This document shows, piece after piece, positions 1 through 12,098 of a stretch of 64,000 bases of DNA. Position numbers and translations under genes: made by a program. This DNA is from Xiphophorus maculatus (Eukaryota > Chordata > Actinopteri > Cyprinodontiformes > Poeciliidae): positions 24,702,288 to 24,766,287 of the forward strand of contig NC_036450.1 in assembly GCF_002775205.1 (NCBI RefSeq), read 5' to 3'. The first letter of the stretch is position 1. Each line of letters starts with the position of its first letter. Under the pieces are notes generated by a model. The model was not told the origin of the DNA. It made no database searches and saw nothing but the letters and a program-made list of their open reading frames with translations.

Positions 1-189
1 GTTTTCTATATAGTAGAAAAAAGTTCTTGGATCAAATGTGACTGAATAACTGCTGTTTGTGGACTTCCCTCTTGGTGTATGCGACAGCAGTGATCTGATT
101 GATTTCCAAACATTTTTATGACACATAAATGTTGGAAAAAGTCAGTATTGTTTTTATCTTCAGGATTCATTTTGAACTTTGTTCCACAG

Positions 190-3100
190 AGAAACTGACC
201 AGTGAACTGCAGAGCAGGGAGAGGAAATGCATGATGCTCTACACTCGACTGGAACGCTGGCCAGAGTGTAACGCCCTGGCCCAAAAGCTGCTGCTGAAAA
301 AGTGGGTAAACATTTATAAAAAGATTCTCTTTGTTTGTTTGTCTGTTTGTTTGTTTCATAGTTCTTGGAATAAACGTATAATTTGGCTCAGCATGGAAAA
401 CAAATTTAATTTTGGACAAAAGTTTAAAAAGAAAACACTAAAAATGCCGACACCAAATTGGCTGTAGCATTCCTCTCTATGCCTCTATCAAGACATTAGA
501 CAGAATAATTGTTTCCTGTTGGATTATGATGATGCAACATGATTTCATATAACAGATGATGAGCTTAGAGTTCTTAAAACTGGAATTTTCAGCCATCAGC
601 CAATCAGAGAAGTCGTTGGCGTCTTATTCGGGCGTTAGCGCGTCAAGCCCCGCCTACTTTGGAGTGACACTTTGGGGAAAATGTAGTCAGTGATTTTACA
701 GAAGACTTATGGATTCAACACGATAAAATGACGCACAACTTTCTATGAACTGTGATGCTGGACATTGACAAAGGAGGCCAGTACCTGCAAATGAGCGCGT
801 TGCTGCTGGATACGAATGAGCAAATGACAAAAGCAATTCAGTTTTGCGAATTACGTAAGTTTTAATACGGCTGAAGAACCACCTTATCCTAGCACAAAAA
901 CTGTATCTAAAAACACGAGTCTTTTCGAACTTGACGTGATCATGTTGAGCGAATCCATATTTACACAGTTTTACTGTCAATAGAAACGCAGTCAAAGTGC
1001 CTCCTGTATTTATTGTTGGAAGATTTGACATGAAACACAGTTCAGTCTGCTACAGATCACTGCTAAGACATCAGTAATACAGACTGTCCACCCACCCTTA
1101 AAAACTCTTAAATTCATGCATTTAAAAGCGTCAATGCCTTAAAATGTCTTAATTTCATTTTAAAGTTGGCCTTTAGTATGTTAAACACAGGTCTTACATT
1201 TTGTCTTGACAGAACTGTTTAATTTTGTATATTCTGTTTTTGGGGGGTTTTTGCAGTAAAAGAACTCGCTGTTCTTTTACTGCAGAACTTTTCTGACGTT
1301 TGAGTTGCACTCAGACATCTACTTTGTGTTCTGTGTCTTCGGTTACGGCCATAGACACATAATAATGAAATAATAAATACCTTTATTATGTCAGTGGCTG
1401 AGGCTATCAGTAGCTAATTGCTAACATGCTCTTGTTAGCTAGCTTTTTTTTATTGGATAGTCCAAATTTATTGCCAGTTGGCTGGACGATGTTCTTACCT
1501 TTCTGTGCAGACGCAGGTCTTAAATTCCATTCATGGTGGTCTTAAAAAGTCTTAAATCTGTTTCTTGTTGCAGTCCTGACGACTGGCAGTTCTACCCCTC
1601 CTACTTCGACTCTCTGTTCCACCTGATGGACCAGTCGTGGAGCCCGCCGGACGACGCCGAACAGTGAGCGGAATTCTAATAAGGAAGCTCGGTGTTGGGG
1701 GGGGGGGGGGGAGGAGGCGGCGCTCTCACCATGTTTCTGTGTCTCCAGCTGCTCAGAGGGTTCAGTGCATCACACCGTGGCCGAGGTGGTGAGGTTTGTG
1801 GAGGAGAGAATCAAAGTAGAAGACGAAAAAGACTCTCGCTCTCTCAGAGGGCCTTACTTAGCCCGGCTGGAGTTGATGCACCGACTGAGAGAACGAGGCT
1901 ACCCTGAGGAGAACCTGCCAGGTAGGGCGATGCGGGTCGAGTTGTTCACCTACCTGCAGCTGCTTCTTTACATCACACTCTGCTGCTTCGGTTTAAACAG
2001 GCGAGCCTCTTGACCTGATGGTGCAGTTCTTCAGGAAGTTCGGAGACAAGCCGTGCTGCATCACCGACCTGAAAATATACCTTCATCTGCTGACCCCGGA
2101 CCAGCATGTCCAGGTAGGACCAAGGTCACTGTAGTCGACCACAACAAGGAAACTGAACTTGAGTTAATTAAACTGGAAAAACTATAATAGGATCTATATA
2201 GTTCATTCATAAAACTAACTAAAACATACGGTTCTTGTGCTAGTCCGCAAACGACGACAGCAAAAGTTGGGAGAAAACACCCGTCGGTTGGTGAACAATA
2301 ATTGAATTAGTTTTTTTTAAAAATTTATTTTCTGATGAATATTCATTACCCAGTCAATATTAAAGCAATACATTACGTTTTGAATTCTGCACCTAAAAAT
2401 TAACCAAAATCTGAAAAAACTAAAGCTACTTCTATAAGTAACAAAAAGTAAACTAAAAAAATCTTCAATCAATAATAACTAGTAAAAACTAGCAAGCACA
2501 CTTTAAAATTAAAACCAGTATTTAGTTTTTTAATATGGAAAAACTAAAACATACCAAGAAAAATGAAATAAAATGAAACAATATTGAACTAATAACTATC
2601 AAACACACTCTAAAAACAAACTAAAACTAATTGAATGAGACAAACAAAAAGTCACAACAAAATAAAACTGAACTATAATGAAAAACCCAAAAACTCTTAT
2701 AACCCTGGCAGGACAGCTTTCAGAGGCGTGCCCGCCTGTGGACCAGCGAAGGTTTAGTGTGTAAAACCTAGATTATGTTTTGCTTTTTTTCCTTCTTCCT
2801 GCAGTTTATTAACCGGCTGAGTGAAATGGTTCCACTGGGGGAGCAGGGAGAGGACGGTTTCGCTTTCCCAGAGGACACCAAGTCCCTACAGAGGCATCTG
2901 TGTGTATGTCAGCTGAGTCGGGCCCTGGGGTTGCATCACTCCCTGGACGTCGGCGGGAAGCTGCGCCTCATCGCCGAGCTCAAGGCTCACTATCACCACG
3001 GCCTCAAGTTTGGTATGGCTGGTGGCTGTTTCTGTTTGTTTTTTATTTTGTGTCGACCTTCCAGCATCGTACGTTGTTCTGAACAACAGAGTAAAGAAAA

Positions 3101-6100
3101 GCGAGCGGCTCAAAAAACACTCAAAGTCCACCATGTTGAACGTAATATCCTCAAAGGCTCAATTATCGATGCGTTCTCCACATTTTCATGTTTATGTTTC
3201 TGACCCAGCATGGTAGAATTAAGTCTCTTTCTTAGCGGTTCATCTAAACACTTGAAAACTCACGGCTCTTATGAAGTAAAACTTATAAGATCTGCTGAAT
3301 ATTTGTTCTAGTTTGGAAAAATGCCACAAACGGCAAATATGAAACGTCACAAAATCAGAAGTGCTCCAGACCACTAGGGGGAGGCTGGAGCAGCTAATAT
3401 TACCTACATAAATATGCTGCTGTTGAATATTATTGTAAAAGACATGAAGTTTAGCACACCTTTTCTTTTTTCCTTTAACTTCTTTTCCTTTTGCTGAGGA
3501 TCTGGTTGATTTGTTGATCGTCGCCCCCTAGTGGCCTGGAGGACTTCTGCTTTGCGAAATCAGCATTTTGAAACTTGCTGATAGAAACTTTAAAGGGTTG
3601 GATGATTTAAAAAAAAAAGAAAAAACAAGTCAAAGGGTTAATGGTTTCTTTAGTCCCTGATTTATTTTATTTACACTCTCGTTCTTTTTGTTACAGGGAG
3701 CAGCGCCCTGAAGACCGAGCTGCAGTTCTCTGACATGTACTGCCTCATGGCAGCTCATGTGTACATAGACCTGTGGACAGAAACAGGTCAGCCTCTTTTT
3801 AGAATCATCTTTGTCATTCTTGTTACTCCAGCCAAAGCGCCGTCTCCACGTCGCCCTTGTGTTTGCGCGTGCAGGAGATGAGGACATGGTGTGGCAGTGT
3901 CTGGGCCTCCTAGAGGAGGGTCTGTCTCACAGCTCCTCCAACGCCCAGTTCAAGCTGCTGCTGCTGCTCCTCTACTGCCGCCTGGGCTCCTTTGAACCTG
4001 TGGTGGACCTTTACTCCAGCCTGGACGCCAAGCACATACAGCACGACACCATAGGGTCAGTTCAACGGCGTGGTTCAGGAGACACGATTTGTGAATTTTA
4101 TATAAGCTCATGTATCCTTTTCAGCTATCTTTTTTTTTTTTTTTTCCCTTTCACTCAATTTTTCAGCACTCTGTTTCTCTAACTTTTGTGTTTTCGTCTG
4201 TCTGGACATTTTTCAGGTCATCGGTTCATCTTGTGAAACGCATTTAACTTTTTCAGCTGGATAACTGATAAAACTTTATTTAGGTGCAGCTTTTTTTATA
4301 TTACTACAAAACTTATACGCAGAATTTGCACAAGTGCTTAAAAACCTTGAAAATGCTTGAATTTAATTAGGATGTTTTCAAGGTTTCAAGTAAAGTGCTT
4401 GACTTCTGTATGAAGTCCTGGAAAGTGCTGCATGTTCTAACTTCGCAGTTTTGTAATAAAGTGCGGTCTGTTTGCTTAAAAGCCTACATTTGGAAACCGA
4501 TATTTACAGTTGAAACCAGATATTTTCATACACCTAATAAAAAGACACACAATTTTATTTTTCTCAACGTCTGAAATTAAATGAGATAAAACTTTTCTTG
4601 GTTTAGGTCAGTTATAATTACCAAAATTATTTCTATTCACTAAATGCTAGAAAGCTTAAAATTTTAAGATATTTTTATTTCAGTTTTTTAAAACAACCAA
4701 ATAAACATATTTTTTGACAAAAATGCCAGAGCATAGCATTCCTTTAGTGTATTTTTGATATTTTTTTTGTGAAAAAGGTGTTTCAGAGACATTTAAAATT
4801 AAATTAAAATTTCTTTGGTTTTAGTTTACTTTGCTGACATTATTAATAATGTCATTTAATAGTGAATTGAAGCTGTTTTTTAGTATTTGGTGCTGGAAAA
4901 TTTTTAAAACTTACCTTGAAAATGCTTGAAGTTGTTGAATATTACTGTGCAAACGCTGTGTATAATTTACTTTCTAACAGTGGTAACAGTTGCCTACAGA
5001 TTCTGATCAAGTCATCTTGTTTTTTTTTTCCCTCCCCCACAGGTTTCTTTTAACGCGTTACGCCGAGTCTCTGGGTCAGTTCTCCGCTGCCTCCCAGTCC
5101 TGCAACTTCTCCCTCAGGTTTTTCCACTCCAACCAGAAAGATGTAAGCGTGTGTCCCCACCTCTCCCGCTCCGAATCTCACCCTCCCTCCGCCCTGGACT
5201 CCCTAAACACCGTTTTTTTTTTTTCTTTTCTCCCTGCTGCTCCATTCCAGACCTCCGAGTACATCATCCAGGCGTACAAGTATGGTGCGTTTGAAAAAAT
5301 CCCAGAGTTCATCGCTCTCAGGAACCGGCTGAACCAATCGCTGCACTTCGCCCAGGTCCGCACTGAGAGGATGCTGCTGGACTTGTTCCTGGAGGCGGAC
5401 GTGTAAGGCCAGGCGCCGCAGAGTAACAGCCGTCGGGTTTTGCAGGCGGTTCTCCTTTGATTGAGCTGTCTTTGTTTTTTCAGCGTCTTGAGTCTAGAGG
5501 AAAGTGTTAAGGCCATGTCTTTGTCTTCAGAGGAAGACGATGTCCCCTGGGATACTTTAAGGGACAACAGAGACCTTACTGTATTCACAAACTGGGACCC
5601 TAAACAAAGGTATGGAATATATGTATATTTTCTCTTTCGCAGAAGCAAAAAGCGAACCCACATGTTTGCCTTTTTTCTTTTTTCCCCTCTCCCCCCTTTA
5701 TAGGCAGTTAACCGATGAGCACCGGACTCGCTCTCTGGAGGAGGAGAAGGCCTGGCTGCGGATCCGCTCGCTGACGTTGCGCCTGCTTGCCTCGCTCACG
5801 CCGTCCGGACACGCCTCCTCGCAGCAGAACTCTGAGATGTCCAACGAGAACGGCGTCGGCGACAGGAGCTCGCTCCACCGCAGCCTGCTGTCGCAGCTCA
5901 ACCAGACGCTGCATGCAGCGGCGCAGATTGCAGAGAAACACGTACAGGTCAGGCCAACTCTGATGCTTGCTCTGTTAGTATTGGGCTAGATTTGTGTGTA
6001 TTCTCAGCAAGAAGAACAGGATATGAGGCGCTGTTTCTTAAAGGGGCAGCTCCAAAAATCAACTTGTTTGAGCTTTACGTCGTGTTTATAATGTATTATT

Positions 6101-9100
6101 TTCAAAAACACACCCGTGAGTGTTGCCTTGATTTTTTTCATGCATGTTTGAGAAATTCTTTAATCACCCGTGGCAACCATTCAGGTGTTGTTCAAAACAC
6201 CTGGGTGGACCTAGCTCCGCCTTTGAGGACAAAGCTCCGCTTCTGAGCTGCTGTTTCCAAGCTTCCCCTCCTTTGAGACTCCTCCACTCAGCTCCTTCAG
6301 ACTAGCCAGCAGTAATTAGCAAACACCTGGTGGAACTGCGCATCTGCTGAGCTCTTTGTAGGAGCTGCTTCTCTGTGAATCGTTGGTAAAAATGTTGTTA
6401 AAGAGTTAATAGAGGAGCCATGTTGTGATGACTTCCTGAAGGCGGAGCTTCAGAAAGAGCAGGAATTTTTAAAGAGACAGAAACTCATAAAGGTGTTGAA
6501 AGAAATTTGTCTTCGTAATTGAAGTCATATTTGATCTACGTTGCATTTTTTATAACGACTTAAGTTAACATAGTAATGTTAACTTAACTGTGCTATAAAA
6601 TGATTTCATGTGGCTGGAAAACACACATCGTCTCTTTAATGCAGCGATTGTTTTTCTTTTATGGTCCCAGTATCCCCTGCTGGGCCCCCCCTCCACCCGG
6701 CTGGCCTCGGCGCTGTCCGTCGGCAGCTGCCACTGTCAGGCTGCTGCGCTGCACCTCTCGGTCCACCTGCAGGAGCTGGAATCGGCCGGACTCGGTGAGA
6801 GGAAATGACCTCAGCTTTGAGCCCAGATGAAGAATGGCTCGCTGTGTTCCACCTGACATTTAATGTTATTTTTTTTGTTTGTTTGTTTTGTGTGTGTGTG
6901 TGTGTTCACTGTCCTAGACGAATCGTCGGAGCTTCAAATTCAGATCTGTAACGTTTTTAAGTCATTAGTTGTTCAACTTCAAGGTGAGGTACCAGCTGGG
7001 TTATATTTTAGGCTCCATTTGTTTTGTTTCATATGCTTCATAATTCTATGTTCTCTCCACAGAAATACTTAATAAAAGCAAAGGAGACTTATTGGAAATG
7101 AAAGAGAGCAAATTAAAAACCCAACCATCTTTATTAGAAAATCTAGTTTTCTTTCTTGAGGTAAAACTGTTTCTCCTCTGATGGTTTTTTTTTTTTTGCT
7201 ACTTTTTATTTATTTTCCTAATACTCTAATAATTTGAAACAAACACTTGGTCTGGTTTGTTCTGCAGACAGTGAGCATAGTGTTGTGGAGTGCTAGCTAC
7301 TGTGCTAAGATCCTGCGACCACTGAAAACAAGTTTACAGAAGAAGAAAAAGAAGAAAAAGGATGTCAATACTGCAATGGTACACACACACAACCACACAC
7401 ACACACACACACACTCCTCTTCTGCAGCAGCTCTGTGACGTGTCTCATGTTGTCTCCCTGTCGTGTCGTCGTCCTGTGCTGCAGCCGTTGGTGGTGTGTG
7501 GTTTCCAGGAGCTGACTGGGAACTTGCAGGACTTACTTACCCAGACAGTGGAGCACATCAGGGGGCAAGAGTCTGGCATCACTGCCCTAAAACTGGCCAG
7601 TTTAACCTTGGAAGGATGCTCAAGGGTAGGTGCAAAAAATATTTCTGCTCAATAAAATGGAAAGTTCATTGTTGGTGTGACAGCATTTGAAACATTAATG
7701 TACAATAATTGTTGACCAGCTTTTTGGACGTTTTTCAAAGATTTTCTTTTAATGATGCACCTCTTGTAGCTTTCTGGCCAATACGATACCGTTTTAATTT
7801 TGTTGGCTGTTCTTGGTTTTTTTTGTGTGTGTAAAAAGTTGCTAAGTCACTCACCAAGTGACTTAGTGACAAACTCAACTGAGTGACAAACCAAGTCACT
7901 CAGTTGGCATCAGTGAGGTGACTATTGCTAATCACACATGCAAACGTGACCTGGTGGGTGTGTCTGACAGTCACCCAAAATAAGAATATTATTCTTCTTA
8001 TAAATATATTTAGAAGAAGAAAATGAGAATTTTTGGCACTGCCATATATTCACTATCAGATTTATGTCCTTTAATGTTGGCAAAATAAGAAAAAACTTCT
8101 ATATAGATTTCAAAATATTCTCATTCTACCAAAACGGTGGTTTCTGATTTTAAAATGTGTTGCATATATTATAAAGGACAATGAAACAATTAAAATGTAG
8201 GAAAAAGAGACGTGCAGGTCGTTAGTGGACCATATTTAGAATTGCCTACTTTAATAGTTTAAATACCTTCATATGCATTCACACAGTGTCCGCATCCTTA
8301 AAAAAGTCATAAATTCAGGTATATAAAATTAAGGCCTTGAAATGCCTAATATTCATTTTTAAAAAGAAACTTCCTGTAAGACATTAATCACAGATCTTAT
8401 ATTTTGTCATGGCAGCACTATTTAATCTTGTATATTGTATGTCTATTTTTTTTGTCTCGCTGGGTTTTTTTGTCAGGCAAAAGCTTGAGTTGCTAACTAA
8501 CTGCTAGCATACCTTACTAGCTAGCTAGCTTTTTTGCGTCTAGCATGGATAAGTGTAAATTTACCTCCAGTTGGATGGATGAAGTTCATACATTTCTGTG
8601 GTGCAGTAGGTCTTAAATTCCACTCATGGTAGTCTTAAAAAGTCTTGAGTTTGAGTTAGTGGGGCAACAATTTCATGATCTACAACTGTGGCAACAAGTT
8701 TTTGTTTTTTTTTTAAGGATATTTTTTATTACTTTTTTACAACCAAGAGCTGCTGATTAGCATTTCAAAAGTGATATCTCAGTTGTCTCTCTTCCTGGTT
8801 TTTAATCAAGCAGCATGACAGAAATTTAAAGAGCAGCAAAATCAAATGAAGTGGATTAGCACGACAATATTGCACAGTCTTTAGTCGGAGGCTTTTTCAG
8901 ATTTGCTGGAAGACTGACTGCTACCAAAGATTATCATTCACACTGATGTTTCCTTTTTTTTTTCCTCCGTCTTCTTTTTTTTTTTTTTTAAGGATACTTG
9001 TCTGGTATGAGTTAGGATAACATTTAATTTCCCTTTTGGTCCACTCGGATATGTAAATTCTAAAAAGTTCAAATCTGAATGCTTTTGAAAGGGGGGGAAA

Positions 9101-9247
9101 AAAGCGTCTGTTTCTGTGTTTCAGGAGGAGGCGTCGTTTACGAAGGCTGCTATGGACAAGGTGCAGAGCAGTTACCTGCGTTCGCTACAGGAGGTGGGAG
9201 ATCTACTCAAAAAGAGAGCCGAAACTATAAAGAACCTTAAAATCTGA
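190..9247 (+). CDS. naa25: N-alpha-acetyltransferase 25, NatB auxiliary subunit (3' part; 5' exons outside the window)
   Basis: Non-catalytic TPR subunit of the cytosolic NatB complex; with NAA20 it acetylates nascent chains beginning Met-Asp/Glu/Asn/Gln and anchors the enzyme to the ribosome (family knowledge). Seventeen GT-AG exons read through in frame: 190-301, 1574-1663, 1749-1921, 2001-2113, 2805-3012, 3697-3786, 3875-4055, 5043-5142, 5251-5402, 5484-5609, 5704-5947, 6671-6794, 6918-6983, 7063-7160, 7268-7378, 7485-7625, 9125-9247. They encode about 750 residues, matching the region from roughly residue 222 to the end of the 972-residue human protein. Near-identical blocks include SNAQFKLLL, DLYSSLDAKHIQHDTIG, SEYIIQAYKYGAFEKIPEF and the C-terminal LLKKR...KNLKI. 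A run of seven lysines (exon 7268-7378) is conserved. The first in-window exon begins inside a Glu codon, so the start Met lies upstream. No frameshift or internal stop is seen. Confidence 0.95.
1085..1560 (+). repeat. CTTAAA-type interspersed repeat, copy A
   Basis: Shares ordered blocks with 8283-8660, 26746-27335 and (reverse) 60082-60832: CTTAAAATGTCTTAA near one end, an internal TAGCTAGC-rich segment, GCCAGTTGGCTGGACGA, and GTCTTAAAAAGTCTTAAA near the other end. Likely a non-autonomous DNA transposon family. This copy ends about 13 bases from the acceptor of the naa25 exon at 1574. Confidence 0.6.
3356..3549. repeat. Inverted repeat carrying two CTCF-like motifs
   Basis: Arms 3356-3383 and 3522-3549 match at 25 of 28 positions in inverse orientation, about 140 bp apart, in the naa25 intron between exons ending 3012 and starting 3697. 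Each arm contains CCACTAGGGGG; the minus-strand copy (GGCCACTAGGGGGCG, 3522-3536) is a strong CTCF match, the plus-strand one weaker (CCACTAGGGGGAG). Confidence 0.6.
4320..4965. repeat. Probable dispersed repeat in naa25 intron
   Basis: The phrase CCTTGAAAATGCTTGAA occurs near both ends (about 4346 and 4914) in direct orientation, around an AT-rich 560-bp interior. I infer a repeat or duplication; its class is unknown. Confidence 0.35.
6034..6480 (+). repeat. TTAAAGRGRCAG-flanked interspersed repeat, copy 1
   Basis: About 450 bp flanked by CTTAAAGGGGCAG and TTTAAAGAGACAG in direct orientation. The interior (CATGCATGTTTGAGAA, CAACCATTCAGGTGTT, AGCTCCGCCTTTGAG, CCTGAAGGCGGAGCTTCAG) recurs at 41125-41812 and, reversed, at 48484-48650 and 58936-59358. 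Class unknown. Confidence 0.65.
7381..7414 (+). repeat. CA microsatellite
   Basis: (CA)n with one CC interruption just downstream of the donor of the naa25 exon 7268-7378. Confidence 0.9.
7842..7906. repeat. Two adjacent perfect hairpins
   Basis: Stem 1: 7842-7851 with 7857-7866 (10 bp, 5-nt loop). Stem 2: 7876-7887 with 7895-7906 (12 bp, 7-nt loop). Both contain AGTGAC. They sit in the last naa25 intron. Confidence 0.6.
8283..8660 (+). repeat. CTTAAA-type interspersed repeat, copy B
   Basis: Begins near CACAGTGTCCGCATCCTTAA and ends near GTCTTAAAAAGTCTTGAG; has the same internal TAGCTAGC and TGGATGGATGAAG segments as the other copies. Located in the last naa25 intron. Confidence 0.6.
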
Positions 9248-10895
9248 AAAAAAAAAAAAACCCGGACACACCCCGGACTGAAGATGACTGTACGCCCCTC
9301 ACGCCATCACTTACCAGCCCACCAGCTCTGCCTTGCGAGTCGAGCAGAAAACCTGGCCACGCTGTCCGGTTCCCATCCATCCTCACTACTTTCTGTCTGG
9401 AGCTCTTTATTTTTCCTCCTCCTGCCCCTCTGGACCACCTGCAACTCTAATAGCACATCAAGCCTGTAAGTAAAAAAGAAACAACAACTCATGAACTGAT
9501 GCAGCATCTGCGAAATTAAAAACAAAACAAAAAAAAGGTGCACACTCTTAAAGAATTATCTGACATTAGGAAGAAGAAAAGATGAATATACAGTTTTAGA
9601 ATCTAATAAATTATTGTACATAATATAAACCGTAACTCCTCGACTGAACGAGAGTATAAGACACAGCGAACCACTATCCCGTCTGTCGGCGAGTTTCCTG
9701 TTTTCCGGTGACGTCAAGAACAATCGCAGCGAGACGCACAACTTCAGTTCCGAAGGAGGAAGGATCCGTCGACGTGCTGCTTTCGCTGCTTCTATTTTTC
9801 CTGATAAATTTAATTGGGTTTTTTTTGGCAGCAGCCGAGCAGGGAGCCGTTCAGACTGACAGATAAACCCCCCTCCTGCGTTTCAGAGTAGTTTTGTCTT
9901 CTTTTGTTGCAGTTGTCTTTTTTTGCGTAAGTCTTGTGTTGCTTTGAACCACCTGTAGTTACAGTATTACAAAGAGACGAGCTAATTTTTTTTTTCTTTA
10001 ATAAATGGTGTGTCCATGTTTCTTTTTCCTTTTTTTTTTTCTTTTTTTTTTTTTTTTACAGAAGTGGTGCTTGTGAACAAGTATGTTGACCCGGTTTAAA
10101 ACTCGACTGATTCCCATTATTTAAGGATCATTTCAAACGACGATCCGAACTTGAATGTTTACCAGGAACACTCGCTGCTCTGGGGAGAAGAATCCGTCTC
10201 TATGCAACCGACGGATACCGCTGTATGTAGTGACACACTTAGAAACACCCATTTGCCAGACGCTTGAGTGTTGGCGTGTGTGTGTGTGTGTGTGTGTGTG
10301 CGTTGCGATCATTCTGCTCTGGGACGGGTCTCCAACCAATAGAACATTGGACCTAAGTGTAAATAAAATCTGAGCGCAGCCTTTTCGAAGGACTTTGTGT
10401 TTGTTTTTTTTGTTTTTTTAAGCAGCTGAAGTAGAAAGGGATCATTTGTCCCTCCCTGCTTTTGACACCCACTTTAAAAAAAACCCAACTGAATCTTGTC
10501 ATGCTTTTTTTTGTTTGTTTGTTTTTTAAGAACTGCCTCACTTGGGGGAGCACTGATGACTGTTGAACCCCTTGTTGGGGTTTTTGAGTTTGGCATAGAA
10601 ATATGAACATATAGTAAACGGTATCCCTAATAATGCTTTCCTATTTCCTCTTTTTGTCATATCCAACAATTAATACCTTGTATTGTTGTTTTTAAAAGTC
10701 AAGCCCTTTTTTTTTTCCTTTTTTTTTTTTTTTGTCTGGTTTTGTGGCTGCAGGAAAGATGTCGGTGATCTTACATGTGCTCACAATAAGGGTTTGACAA
10801 TCTAGTGTCGTCTCATCGCCCCCTTTGTTAGAAAATGGAAAAACACAAACACTGGAATGTCAAAGCTTTTTTGTTTTTTTTCTAATAAAAAGAGT
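9248..10895 (+). other. naa25: naa25 3' UTR with two candidate poly(A) signals
   Basis: T-rich non-coding sequence follows the TGA at 9245-9247. AATAAA occurs at 10362-10367 and at 10884-10889. The first follows a GT microsatellite (10275-10301). Either could end the mRNA; no competing gene intervenes. The UTR extent is inferred, not shown by transcript data. Confidence 0.55.
10275..10301 (+). repeat. GT microsatellite in naa25 3' UTR
   Basis: Uninterrupted GT repeat about 27 bp long, upstream of the first poly(A) signal. Confidence 0.9.
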
Positions 10896-12098
10896 AAATG
10901 TGACAATTTATGCTTAATGTTGTCTCTTCACTATAACAGAAAAAAAAGTCAGAGTTCCTTAGATGCATTTCCTATTCACATCTTATGAACTTTTTCACAT
11001 TTTCTGATTATATTGTTACCTTCATAAAGTTATGGCCCAAGTCATTTTTCATTTTTTACCAAGTGAGGTTTTTTTTTTTTTTTTTTGGCAAAAGATGATT
11101 TACCCCATCATATTAAGATGCTGACAATTTCTGGGTTTGATGTGCCAGACAAACAAAGCAAACACATTCTTTGCAACCTATTAGAATGTCAGATTCTGAA
11201 TTTATTTTATTTCCTGACTTTAGCTGGGCTGTTCCAACAAAATCATGCTTTGATATATACCATTCCAATGTACTGCATGTTTAGTATTGTTGTAGGATTG
11301 TGTGACGGGTTTTATACGCAAGGACATTTTAAAGCCGCATAAAATTTTCTCTAATTTAGAATCGTGTTCTCCATTGTTGGTCTGCTACATGAAGTCCACT
11401 GAATTCAGTGGATGTGACGATTTCTGTCAAACTTGATAGAAATGGAAAAAGTTCAAAGTTGAGTACTTTTGCAGGATGCTGTTAAATAACTTATATGACT
11501 TGAACTAATTTTTACGCAGCTCATAAACTTGAGTTGAGTCTGCTGTGAAAAATTACTAAATGTTTTTCTGAGATATTTAATTTGTCAGACAAATATCCGA
11601 CATTTGGAAGATTCTTAATCATTTTTAAACCTCTTTGGGTTTGACATTTTTTTTTTTTTTACTTTTTCCTCCTCTCCTCCCCAGCAACTTTCTAGGAGTT
11701 GTTTTTTTTTTTCTTTTTTCGCGAGCGAATTTGAGTTGAGTATCTTATAATTTGGTGCCTCCTTACCAGTAGGGGGCACCAAATCATTCCGTAGCTTTTT
11801 GTGGTGTAGAGGAAGAATTGGATCCCTCTAGCATTAAACCACCTAGCTGAAGTTTAGGTAGTTGAACGTCATAACACTAATATAATGTTTACATTTAAAA
11901 GCAGGGAAGTTAATACATTGTTTGGCTAAACTAAAAAAAGATATTCGATCTATTTTCTTCTTTTTTTTGTTGCTCTAAGCTGATAGTTTTGGGGGCGCAA
12001 AGTGAACTGCTAGTCATCCAGCTAGCCTTGTGGAGCTAGCTCAGCTGTCAGCTGTTTGTTTTTGTTTCTGTTAAACTGCTCTCTTTCCCTTTTAACAC
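10896..12098. other. naa25-brap intergenic spacer and presumed brap promoter/5' UTR
   Basis: About 1.2 kb, AT-rich with T runs (for example 11064-11086 and 11647-11660). I see no convincing coding exon. It holds a hairpin with an embedded CTCF-like motif (11750-11784, listed separately). The final 120 bases before the brap ATG contain GC-rich and repeated AGCTAGC/CAGCTG words and are the likely promoter and 5' UTR. No TATA box is evident. Confidence 0.5.
11750..11784 (+). promoter_or_regulatory. Hairpin containing a CTCF-like motif
   Basis: Arms 11750-11762 and 1172-to-84 end (11772-11784) are complementary at 12 of 13 positions around a 9-nt loop. Within it, CCAGTAGGGGGCAC (11766-11779) fits the vertebrate CTCF core consensus CCASYAGRKGGCR. 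It lies between the 3' end of naa25 and the start of brap, where an insulator would be plausible. Occupancy is not shown by sequence. Confidence 0.5.
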
